Shown: one piece after another, positions 1 through 5,041 of the stretch | Layout of the letters: each line of letters opens with the position of its first letter | How positions within the stretch are numbered: the stretch's first letter is position 1 | Source of the DNA: Myxococcota bacterium | GTDB lineage: Bacteria; Myxococcota; Polyangia; GCA-2747355; JAKLHH01 | DNA length: 5,041 nt | Reading direction: 5' to 3' | Assembly: GCA_022710245.1 (NCBI GenBank) | Contig: JAKLHH010000689.1 | Location: 1-5,041 of the forward strand | Made by a program: the position numbers and the translations under genes | Notes under the pieces: generated by a model | The model's input: only the letters and a program-made list of their open reading frames with translations | What the model was told of the DNA's origin: nothing | The model's database searches: none

Positions 1-1909
1 CCGGCAGGCCGTCGAAGTCGAAGTCGACGTTGCCGTCGACGTAGTCATCGACGTGGCCCGCGTTGGCGATCACGTAGAGGCGGTGGAGCGCCGGGGTGCC
101 GTGCGCCTTCACGGCGGCGTCGTAGGCGAGCCCGTGGCTGGGCAGCGGGATCAGCGCGTCCGCGTGCCCGTGGACGCTGACGAGCGGCGCGGAGAACTCG
201 GCCGTGTTGGCGTTCTTCAGCGCCCAGGTGACGCTGGTCGCGTCCCAGCCACCGTTGCTGGCGGCGCCGAGCCAGGCGTAGAGCGGCGGGATGGCCAGCG
301 AGTCGCTCGGGTTCGCGTAGCAGCTGTAGGCCGTCGCGGCCGCCCCATTGTCGCCGCGCAGGTCGGCGCGGTAGAGGTAGCTGACCAGGTTGTAGTAGCC
401 GACGCCGCGGTAGGTAGGCACCACGGCCTTGAGGCCGTCATAGACGGTGTTGTAGAGGCCCCAGTAGAGCGCCGAGGCCGCGGTGTAGCCCGCGGCCTGC
501 ATCGCCGTCTGCACCGAGGCGTAGGGGACCGGCCCCGCGAACTCACCCGGCGTGGTGTAGCCCTTGGTGTCGTAGGCCCACCCCATGATCAGCGCGGCGC
601 GGTCGCTGTTCTTGAAGAGCGCGTTGCCGGCCTCGTACTCCGCCGGCGAGACCGCCCCGTCGCCGTCGCTGTCGAGGACGCGCGCGTCCGGCCAGTAGGT
701 GCCAGACCAGTCGAGCCCGCCGTCGAAGATGCGCGCCTCGCCCTTGGCGACGCGCTCGTGATCGAGCTCCAGCGCGCGGCGCGTCTGGTAGCCGCCGTTG
801 GAGAGGCCGACCGCGTAGGTGGCGAGGACCGGGTGTCCGGTCGCGTCGGCGAGCCGGGCGCGCGCCCAGAGCGCGAGGTCGAGCATCATCGCCCCCCAGT
901 GCTGCGTCGGGTGGTTGCCGCCGAGGAGCTCGGCGCCAGACGAAGCGATGCCCTTGTCGCTGGAGACGAACGCGTAGCCCTGCTCGACGGCCCACTGCGC
1001 GATCACCGCCTGGTTGGCGTACTCGTTGCGCAGGCCGGGCGCGCCGGCGACGATGAGCCGTCCGTTCCAGGTCGCGGGGACCTGCAGCAGCACGCGCTGA
1101 CGCCGCTCGACGACGCCGTCGCTGACCGCGAGGATGCCGGTCACCTCGTGGCCAGCCACCTCCTGCTTCGGCGCGAAGAGCAGGCTGTGCAGCTTGTTGC
1201 CCTGCACCCTGCCGACCTTCGCCTGCTCCGTCGGCGGCAGCGCGAGGTAGGTCGGGCTGGTCTTGCTGAGCGTCCAGTAGGTCGCGTGCGTCACGCCGCC
1301 GTCGCCCCCGCCCAGGTACTGCTGCGCCACGCCGTCGGCGAGGAGCGCGTTCAGGGCGGCAGGGTTGGCGATCGTTATCCCCGGGAGCGTGCAGGCCACG
1401 GAGACAGAGTAGGGGCCGGTGGCGGACCAGGTCGCCGAGGCGACGAGGAGCAAGTAGTCTCCGCGAGCGGGCGCCACGAAGTCGAGCGCGACCGCGGCGG
1501 CCTTGGGCTGACGGGCCGAGGCCAGCAGGGCCCCGGTGTCAGCGCTGTAGACAGCGATCACGGCGCCGCGCTTCGCCGGATAGCTGCCGGTGAGCTCGAA
1601 GTGATAGTGAGTCTCGGCCATCGCGTGCAGCCGGTAGAGGTGCGCGCTGGCGAGCCCGAAGAAGCCCCCGCTCGCCGTGCGGTCGCAGCCGACGGGCGCC
1701 ACCATCGCCTTCAGCCAGCTCGGGAGGTCTGCCTTGCCGACCGCGAGCTGCTCCGGCGCGCTGCGCTCGGCCTCTCCGTTCGTGTCTCCGGTCTCCTCCT
1801 CCGGTGCCCCGCCGCAGCCAGCCAGCAGGAGCGCCAGCCCGACCGTGGCGATCCCGCAGCTCCAGCCCTGCTTGCCTGCCTTGAGTTGCCGTTGCATCGT
1901 CCTCATCAT
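1..1909 (-). CDS. Surface lipoprotein with alpha/beta-hydrolase (esterase-like) domain, C-terminus cut by window
   Basis: 636 residues are visible; the frame is open to the left edge. Residues 20-32 form a lipoprotein signal ending in LLAGC (lipid-bearing Cys32), followed by an acidic linker (about 35-61). Residues about 75-173, bounded by two cysteines, look like a PPC-type beta-sandwich. The hydrolase domain follows: a WNGRLIVAGAPG strand-loop at 281-292, the nucleophile elbow GLSNGG at 368-373 (Ser370), Asp584 in HGHADALIP, and His619 in NAGHVDD. That order and spacing fit a Ser-Asp-His hydrolase. An EF-hand-like loop lies at 413-424. From memory, the elbow and the HG-x-x-DALIP segment resemble 3-hydroxybutyrate-oligomer hydrolases and tannase-like esterases (usually about 650-700 residues), but the substrate is unproven. 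The ATG at 1909 was chosen because GGAGG lies 8 nt upstream; ATGs at 1906 and 1897 are in frame alternatives. The product should sit on the membrane, acting in the periplasm or at the cell surface. It is divergent from the propeller gene. Confidence 0.88.
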   Translation of the reverse strand, partial: MMRTMQRQLKAGKQGWSCGIATVGLALLLAGCGGAPEEETGDTNGEAERSAPEQLAVGKADLPSWLKAMVAPVGCDRTASGGFFGLASAHLYRLHAMAETHYHFELTGSYPAKRGAVIAVYSADTGALLASARQPKAAAVALDFVAPARGDYLLLVASATWSATGPYSVSVACTLPGITIANPAALNALLADGVAQQYLGGGDGGVTHATYWTLSKTSPTYLALPPTEQAKVGRVQGNKLHSLLFAPKQEVAGHEVTGILAVSDGVVERRQRVLLQVPATWNGRLIVAGAPGLRNEYANQAVIAQWAVEQGYAFVSSDKGIASSGAELLGGNHPTQHWGAMMLDLALWARARLADATGHPVLATYAVGLSNGGYQTRRALELDHERVAKGEARIFDGGLDWSGTYWPDARVLDSDGDGAVSPAEYEAGNALFKNSDRAALIMGWAYDTKGYTTPGEFAGPVPYASVQTAMQAAGYTAASALYWGLYNTVYDGLKAVVPTYRGVGYYNLVSYLYRADLRGDNGAAATAYSCYANPSDSLAIPPLYAWLGAASNGGWDATSVTWALKNANTAEFSAPLVSVHGHADALIPLPSHGLAYDAAVKAHGTPALHRLYVIANAGHVDDYVDGNVDFDFDGLP

Positions 1910-1917
1910 CCTTCTTC

Positions 1918-1922
1918 CCTCC
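1918..1922 (-). promoter_or_regulatory. Ribosome binding site of the lipoprotein hydrolase gene
   Basis: GGAGG on the minus strand with an 8-nt gap to the ATG at 1909. It also overlaps a more upstream in-frame ATG at 1924, which would have no Shine-Dalgarno of its own, so this site decides the start in favour of 1909 (or 1906 at 11 nt). Confidence 0.65.
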
Positions 1923-1954
1923 ATCGTTGTGCATTGCAACATCTTCGGAGGGCA

Positions 1955-1983
1955 CAGCTACAGCGCCGAAACACACATGTCAA
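1955..1983 (-). promoter_or_regulatory. Candidate sigma-70 promoter for the lipoprotein hydrolase gene
   Basis: On the minus strand a perfect TTGACA (-35, 1983-1978) is followed after exactly 17 nt by TAGCTG (1960-1955). The -10 is poor, matching TATAAT mainly at the first two bases, so the call rests on the -35 and the spacing. A start near 1948 would give a leader of about 40 nt ending in the GGAGG site. The -35 overlaps the left arm of the inverted repeat at 1974-2000. Confidence 0.35.
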
Positions 1984-2000
1984 CGGCAAACTGACAAGTG
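1974..2000. repeat. Inverted repeat in divergent intergenic region, operator-like
   Basis: CACATGTCA (1974-1982), a 9-nt spacer, then TGACAAGTG (1992-2000). The arms are complementary at 8 of 9 positions. The dyad lies between the two divergently transcribed genes, overlaps the TTGACA facing the lipoprotein gene and ends 2 nt before the TACAAT box facing the propeller gene. That is where a dimeric regulator could control both. It may instead be two back-to-back -35 elements (TTGACA and CTGACA) that happen to be symmetric. Confidence 0.4.
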
Positions 2001-2002
2001 CC

Positions 2003-2008
2003 TACAAT
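2003..2008 (+). promoter_or_regulatory. Possible -10 box for the beta-propeller gene
   Basis: TACAAT matches the sigma-70 -10 consensus at 5 of 6 positions in an otherwise GC-rich region. No good -35 lies 16-18 nt upstream, so activation or another sigma factor would be needed. It would give a leader of roughly 105-110 nt. A second weak -10-like box, TACACT, is at 2071-2076. Confidence 0.25.
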
Positions 2009-2108
2009 GTGCGCATTGCTGCGCTGCGGAAGCAGACTGGCTGCCCAGCAAGATGAGCCTGGCTCTCGCGTACACTCCCGTTCGTCAGGGCGAGCTGCAG
2101 GCAGCAGC

Positions 2109-2114
2109 GAGGAG
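2109..2114 (+). promoter_or_regulatory. Ribosome binding site of the beta-propeller gene
   Basis: GAGGAG with 7 nt to the ATG at 2122. The in-frame ATG at 2053, which would add 23 residues, has no comparable purine stretch before it, so this site supports the 2122 start. Confidence 0.65.
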
Positions 2115-2121
2115 CTCAGCG

Positions 2122-3234
2122 ATGAACCAGCCACGCTTCGACTACGACGGCCGCGGGGGCCTCATCCTCTGCAGCGAGGGGCGGGAGGTGATCGGCCACC
2201 GCGGCGAGGACGAGAGCCCACGCTGGCTCTTCCGCGCCGAGGACGAGGTGGTCGGCCTCGCCATCACCGACGCGGGGGTCGTGGTCGTCGACCGGGTCGG
2301 CGCGGTGGTCTGCCTCGACGAGACCGGCGCCGTGAGCTCGCGACGTCAGGTGCAGGACGAGGTCCGGGGCCTGGCCGCCACGCCGTCCGGCGCGCTCGCG
2401 CTCCTCGGCGCGCACGGCCTCCACCTCGAGCTCGCCGGCGGGAGCCGCACGCTCGAGGCGAGCGGGCTCCGCTGCGCGGCCTTCTCCAGCGACGGGAGCA
2501 AGCTCGCCGTCGGTCACGAGGACGGGCTGATCCGCGTGCTGCGCCTCCCCGGCGGCGAGCTCCTCGGCGAGCACCGGCTCGAGCGGTCGGTCGCCGACCT
2601 CTGCGCGCTCCCCGCGGGGGGCTGGCTCGCGGCCTCCGGCGATCGCGTGCTGCGGGTGGTCGCCGACGGGAGCTCGAGCGCGCGCTTGACCGGCCTCTCC
2701 GGCGTGGAGATCGGGGGCGTGCTGATGCGCTCCGACGGCGCGCTCTTCGGTATCGTCTACGACCGCCGCGCCGTCGTCCACCTCGCCTACCCGAGCCTGG
2801 AGACGGTCGCCAACTTCGAGTACGCGGACAAGGAGGTGACGAACCTCGCCTTCGGTCCGCACCCCTGGGTGGGGATCGGCCTCTCCGGCGGCGACGGCAA
2901 CAAGGTGAACCTCTACACCGGGGCCATGCACCGCACCGACACGCACCCGGAGCGCCAGCACCACAGCTGGCTGGTGATGAAGTCCGTCGAGGCCGAGCTC
3001 GCGCAGCGCTTGCTCGGCGGGCAACCGGCGCGCGCCCCCGCAGCGGCGGGTGGCCCGCTGCCGGCGGGGGTCGCCGGCCTCGGCCGCGCTCCCGCGCCAT
3101 CGCTCACGGGGGCGTCGGTCACCGAGGCCGCCGAGCAGGCGCGCCGGCGCGGCCTCCGCAACACGCTGATCGTGATCGGCGCGCTTGTGCTGCTCCCGCT
3201 CCTCTTCCTCCTGGTTCGACTCCTCGGCAGGTGA
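2122..3234 (+). CDS. WD40-like beta-propeller protein with C-terminal membrane anchor
   Basis: 370 residues without a signal peptide. Six diverged repeats of about 35-42 residues start near 43, 81, 116, 157, 197 and 239; an N-terminal strand segment (about 7-41) could complete a seventh blade. The clearest blade is 116-148, with AAFSSDGSKLAVGHEDG typical of a WD40 unit. No catalytic motif is visible, so a scaffold or interaction role is the reasonable inference. After the propeller comes a short helical stretch (about 287-299), an Ala/Pro/Gly-rich linker (301-330) and one hydrophobic helix (348-368) preceded by RRR and ending two residues from the C-terminus. This is a tail-anchored design, placing the propeller in the cytoplasm facing the inner membrane. 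The gene is divergent from the lipoprotein gene and convergent with the next gene. The partner is unknown. Confidence 0.85.
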   Translation: MNQPRFDYDGRGGLILCSEGREVIGHRGEDESPRWLFRAEDEVVGLAITDAGVVVVDRVGAVVCLDETGAVSSRRQVQDEVRGLAATPSGALALLGAHGLHLELAGGSRTLEASGLRCAAFSSDGSKLAVGHEDGLIRVLRLPGGELLGEHRLERSVADLCALPAGGWLAASGDRVLRVVADGSSSARLTGLSGVEIGGVLMRSDGALFGIVYDRRAVVHLAYPSLETVANFEYADKEVTNLAFGPHPWVGIGLSGGDGNKVNLYTGAMHRTDTHPERQHHSWLVMKSVEAELAQRLLGGQPARAPAAAGGPLPAGVAGLGRAPAPSLTGASVTEAAEQARRRGLRNTLIVIGALVLLPLLFLLVRLLGR

Positions 3235-3244
3235 GCTGACCCGG

Positions 3245-4123
3245 CTACTCCTGGATGGGGAAGGTGAAGCCGCGGTCGAGCGGCCGCGTGTGCTGGTTGC
3301 CCTGCGCGTCGCGGTAGGCGCCCTCGCCGAGCAGCCAGCGCTGCCACTCGGGGTTGGTGAACTGGACCAGCAGGTGCGGGTCGTTGCCCCAGGTGAGCGC
3401 CGCGGCGGCGCCGCGCTCGCCGTAGCCGCCCGTCGGGTAGACGTAGGCGCGGTTCGCGACCCAGAACTTCTCCAGCTCGGGGACGCCGAGGTTCTTCAGG
3501 TGGTGGAAGCGTCCGGTCTGGAAGAGGGAGCAGTTGATACCCTCGTACTTCTTCTGCTCCACCAGGCGCGCGGCCTCGTCCCCGACGGCGAGCGCCTTGC
3601 CCCGATCGACGAGATAGAAGTAGCAGAACGTGTTCGGCTTGGGCGCGACGCCCTCCTTGAAGCGCGTCTTGGCGCCGCCATAGAAGCCGCCCATCGTCGG
3701 ATCGGTCGCGTCCATCCGGCAGACCTTGCCGCCGGCCGCGGTGACGGGCGCGAAGGCGAAGGGGTGCGCGTACTCGGTCATCACGCCGGCTCCGACGATG
3801 GCCTTGCCGCTCTGGGCGCCGTAGGTCTCCAGCTCGCGCAGGAAGGCCTGGGTGCGGGGATCGCCAGGGTCGGCGACGAAGACCGCGTCGTGCCGCATCC
3901 GGCTCAGCGCCGGGAAGCGTCGCCTCAGGTGCTCCTCGACGGAGCCGTAGTTCGCGTTCGGCAGGCCATGCCGCCGGGCGAGGTTGCGGAGCTGCTCGGA
4001 CTTGGCCTCGAAGCTCTGCGCGCGCGCTGCGCGGGGTGGTGCGACGAGCACGAGCGCGAGCGCGGTGATGGCGACAGACAGCTGCCGCAGGATCGTGGGG
4101 ACCTGGGAATGGTGTCGTTGCAT
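3245..4123 (-). CDS. Exported protein of unknown function
   Basis: 292 residues. The N-terminus is a Sec-type signal peptide: basic residues (R3, R13), a hydrophobic core (about 15-28) and a probable cleavage after ARA (residue 35), leaving mature QSFEA onward. The mature protein is about 257 residues with three cysteines (135, 167, 198), so at most one disulfide plus a free thiol. Aromatic and Gly-rich stretches such as MGGFYGG (144-150), FCYFYLVDRG (166-175), the HHLKNLG segment (207-213) and YPTGGYGERG (229-238) suggest a compact globular domain. I do not recognise the family and see no obvious catalytic motif. The start at 4123 was chosen because AAGGAG lies 7 nt upstream and the signal peptide begins there; the frame is open to an ATG at 4252, but that would bury the signal. 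It runs in the same direction as the upstream deacetylase gene with a 186-bp gap, so it probably has its own promoter. Confidence 0.85.
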   Translation of the reverse strand: MQRHHSQVPTILRQLSVAITALALVLVAPPRAARAQSFEAKSEQLRNLARRHGLPNANYGSVEEHLRRRFPALSRMRHDAVFVADPGDPRTQAFLRELETYGAQSGKAIVGAGVMTEYAHPFAFAPVTAAGGKVCRMDATDPTMGGFYGGAKTRFKEGVAPKPNTFCYFYLVDRGKALAVGDEAARLVEQKKYEGINCSLFQTGRFHHLKNLGVPELEKFWVANRAYVYPTGGYGERGAAAALTWGNDPHLLVQFTNPEWQRWLLGEGAYRDAQGNQHTRPLDRGFTFPIQE

Positions 4124-4130
4124 GGTGGCT

Positions 4131-4136
4131 CTCCTT
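4131..4136 (-). promoter_or_regulatory. Ribosome binding site of the exported unknown protein
   Basis: AAGGAG on the minus strand, 7 nt before the ATG at 4123. It fixes the start at the signal peptide instead of the longer open frame from 4252. Confidence 0.65.
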
Positions 4137-4149
4137 CGCTGTGACCGGG

Positions 4150-4165
4150 TGCAGGAGGAGTGCCA
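4150..4165 (-). promoter_or_regulatory. Candidate sigma-54 (-24/-12) promoter for the exported unknown protein
   Basis: The minus strand reads TGGCACT-CCTC-CTGCA against the consensus TGGCACG-N4-TTGCW. The GG at -24 and the GC at -12 are present at the correct spacing; only two fixed positions differ. Transcription would start near 4139-4140, just before the AAGGAG site at 4136-4131 and the ATG at 4123, giving a very short but workable leader. It could be a chance match in GC-rich DNA. Confidence 0.4.
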
Positions 4166-4226
4166 GGCGCGGGCGAGTGGCGGGTCGACAGTCGCGCGAG
4201 ATGCGTCGTGGAGTCGTGCCAGGATC

Positions 4227-4239
4227 GTCGTCGGACGAC
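4227..4239. repeat. 13-bp palindrome upstream of the exported-protein gene
   Basis: GTCGTC-G-GACGAC, a perfect dyad around one central base. The arms are too close for a good RNA hairpin, so if functional it is more likely a DNA-binding site. It lies about 90-100 bp upstream of the putative sigma-54 start. CG-rich words such as these arise easily by chance here. Confidence 0.25.
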
Positions 4240-4246
4240 AGACTCT

Positions 4247-4262
4247 GCTCACCGCAGTGAGC
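4247..4262. repeat. 16-bp palindrome GCTCAC-CGCA-GTGAGC; activator site or terminator stem
   Basis: Perfect 6-bp arms around a 4-nt loop, extendable outward with G-U pairs in RNA. It is about 48 nt after the deacetylase stop codon on the same strand, so it could be a transcript-end hairpin, but no T-run follows it on the minus strand. Its position about 107-122 bp upstream of the putative sigma-54 start of the next gene also suits an enhancer-binding-protein site. Its centre is about 21 bp (two helical turns) from that of the palindrome at 4227-4239. Confidence 0.35.
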
Positions 4263-4309
4263 GGGCAGTCGACCAGCCAGCGATGGGACGACGGAGAGTC
4301 AGCGCGTGA

Positions 4310-5041
4310 TCAGAGGGGCACCGTCTGGCCAGGCTTGATCTCGACGAGGCCAGCGGTGGTCTTGCGCCAGACGGAGAGCGTGGACCCGTTCGTCAGCTCG
4401 TCGCGGTTGAGCGACGGTGTCAGCAGGCGAAGCGCGTCGAGGTAGTCGGCCACCTCGACGGCGGTCGCGTACCAGATCTCGGGGTGTCCGCTGAGCTGCT
4501 TGCAGACCGCCTCGAAGGCGCTCCAGCTCGGCTCGTTCTTGTCGAACTGCCAGCTGTGCCCCCAGATGAAGAGGAGCGCCATCTGCTCCTCGGTCCACTG
4601 CAACAGCTTCTGGGCGCCCGAGGCCGCGTCGACCTGGTGGCAGGTCCCGCGCCACTCGAGCCGCGAGCCCGGCAGCCAGAGCTCGCCCGTCGAGGGCACG
4701 ACACGCGAATAGACGAAGCCCAGCGTCGGCAGGAGGTCCAGGACCGCCTGGTTGTAGTCGCCGAAGGGGTAGGAGAGTCCGCGGATGGAGGTGCCGACGA
4801 GCTTCTGCAGGGCGGCCTGATCGTCCGCGAGCTCCTTCTTCTGATCGGCGGCAGAGAGCTTGCTCAGGTAGGGGTGGTCGACGGTGTGACCGGAGACCTC
4901 GTGCCCGGCGTAGAGCGCCTTCACCTCCGCGGAGGTGACGTAGGTCGCCGTGTCGAGGCGCCCCGAGTTGAGGTGGAAGGTGCCGCGCAGCTTGTGACTG
5001 TTGAGCATGGCGACGAGCGTGCGGTCCTGCGTGTTGCCGTC
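4310..5041 (-). CDS. Polysaccharide deacetylase (NodB-type carbohydrate esterase), N-terminus cut by window
   Basis: The C-terminal 243 residues are visible; numbering starts at the first complete codon at 5041. The window opens at DGN, probably the end of the TFDDG motif that supplies the catalytic and metal-binding aspartates. HTVDH (52-56) is the H-x-x-x-H metal site. RGLSYPFGDYN (87-97) is the equivalent of the R-x-P-Y/F-G motif. FIWGH (158-162) supplies the late conserved His before a typical segment ending IWYATAVEVADYLDAL (189-204). The family removes N- or O-acetyl groups from polymers such as chitin, peptidoglycan or exopolysaccharide using a divalent metal. The tail (about 205-243) is a short beta-rich extension. 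An ATG at 5008 is internal, not the start: the frame stays open to the edge and the essential Asp motif lies upstream. Export cannot be judged because the N-terminus is missing. The substrate is unknown. Confidence 0.93.
   Translation of the reverse strand, partial: DGNTQDRTLVAMLNSHKLRGTFHLNSGRLDTATYVTSAEVKALYAGHEVSGHTVDHPYLSKLSAADQKKELADDQAALQKLVGTSIRGLSYPFGDYNQAVLDLLPTLGFVYSRVVPSTGELWLPGSRLEWRGTCHQVDAASGAQKLLQWTEEQMALLFIWGHSWQFDKNEPSWSAFEAVCKQLSGHPEIWYATAVEVADYLDALRLLTPSLNRDELTNGSTLSVWRKTTAGLVEIKPGQTVPL

Noticed and set aside
1927..2020. Similar words TGTGCATTGC (about 1928-1937) and TGTGCGCATTGC (about 2008-2019) as a direct repeat
   Set aside because: They differ by a 2-base insertion and have no clear relation to the promoters; most likely coincidence.
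53..2056. A 667-codon open frame on the plus strand
   Set aside because: It is the antisense shadow of the lipoprotein gene. Its translation is Arg/Val/Ala/Gly-biased with no domain, whereas the minus strand gives a lipobox, a GLSNGG elbow, a catalytic His motif and an EF-hand loop. Long antisense frames are expected in high-GC genes.
2116..3024. A 302-codon minus-strand frame opposite the propeller gene
   Set aside because: Antisense shadow: composition is Ala/Glu/Val/Arg-biased with no motif, while the plus strand shows WD40-like repeats, a membrane helix and a good ribosome binding site.
3185..4144. A 319-codon plus-strand frame overlapping the exported-protein gene
   Set aside because: It overlaps the end of the propeller gene and lies opposite a gene with a clear signal peptide and ribosome binding site. 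No domain is visible in it.
4205..4221. A second sigma-54-like -24 half site (TGGCACG on the minus strand)
   Set aside because: The -12 half lacks the essential GC at the right spacing, so only half the promoter is present.
4124..4252. Upstream extension of the exported-protein gene to the ATG at 4252
   Set aside because: The 43 extra residues are low-quality and basic, would place a signal peptide internally, and lack a Shine-Dalgarno. The ATG at 4123 has AAGGAG 7 nt upstream.
4310..5008. The deacetylase starting at the internal ATG at 5008
   Set aside because: The frame continues to the right edge and the residues before this Met (DGNTQDRTLVA) belong to the family's conserved Asp motif, so the start is outside the window.
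1..5041. CRISPR arrays, tRNA or rRNA genes, insertion-sequence ends, attachment sites
   Set aside because: No regularly spaced repeats, no cloverleaf or rRNA-like stretch and no transposase or integrase motif were found on either strand.

Overview
This is a high-GC bacterial window with strong G/C preference at third codon positions. It holds four real genes, two of them cut by the window edges, and no RNA genes, mobile elements or CRISPR arrays that I can see. A cell-surface lipoprotein, a tail-anchored beta-propeller, a possible sigma-54 promoter and the base composition would all fit a myxobacterium-like (Myxococcota) host. That assignment is inference; nothing here proves the taxon.

Layout: (1) 1-1909, minus strand: a large lipoprotein with a beta-sandwich-like N-terminal region and an alpha/beta-hydrolase domain. 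Its catalytic Ser, Asp and His candidates are all visible and it carries a perfect EF-hand-type calcium loop; the C-terminus runs off the left edge. (2) 1910-2121: a divergent intergenic region with a 9-bp-arm inverted repeat, a perfect TTGACA facing the lipoprotein gene and a TACAAT box facing the other way. (3) 2122-3234, plus strand: a 370-residue WD40-like beta-propeller with a single C-terminal membrane helix. (4) 3245-4123, minus strand: a 292-residue exported protein of a family I do not recognise, converging on the propeller gene with only 10 bp between stop codons. (5) 4124-4309: a non-coding gap with a sigma-54-like -24/-12 element just upstream of gene 4's ribosome binding site and two palindromes about 60 to 100 bp further upstream. 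(6) 4310-5041, minus strand: the C-terminal 243 residues of a polysaccharide deacetylase (NodB-type), its start beyond the right edge.

Three of the four products are or probably are outside the cytoplasm: an esterase-like lipoprotein, an unknown exported protein and a carbohydrate esterase. The propeller is probably anchored to the inner membrane facing the cytoplasm. The window reads as envelope or extracellular housekeeping and degradation genes, not as a recognisable defence, biosynthetic or mobile system. I see no convincing single pathway linking the four. The points most worth a second look are the EF-hand loop inside the hydrolase, the unrecognised exported protein, and the two regulatory regions.
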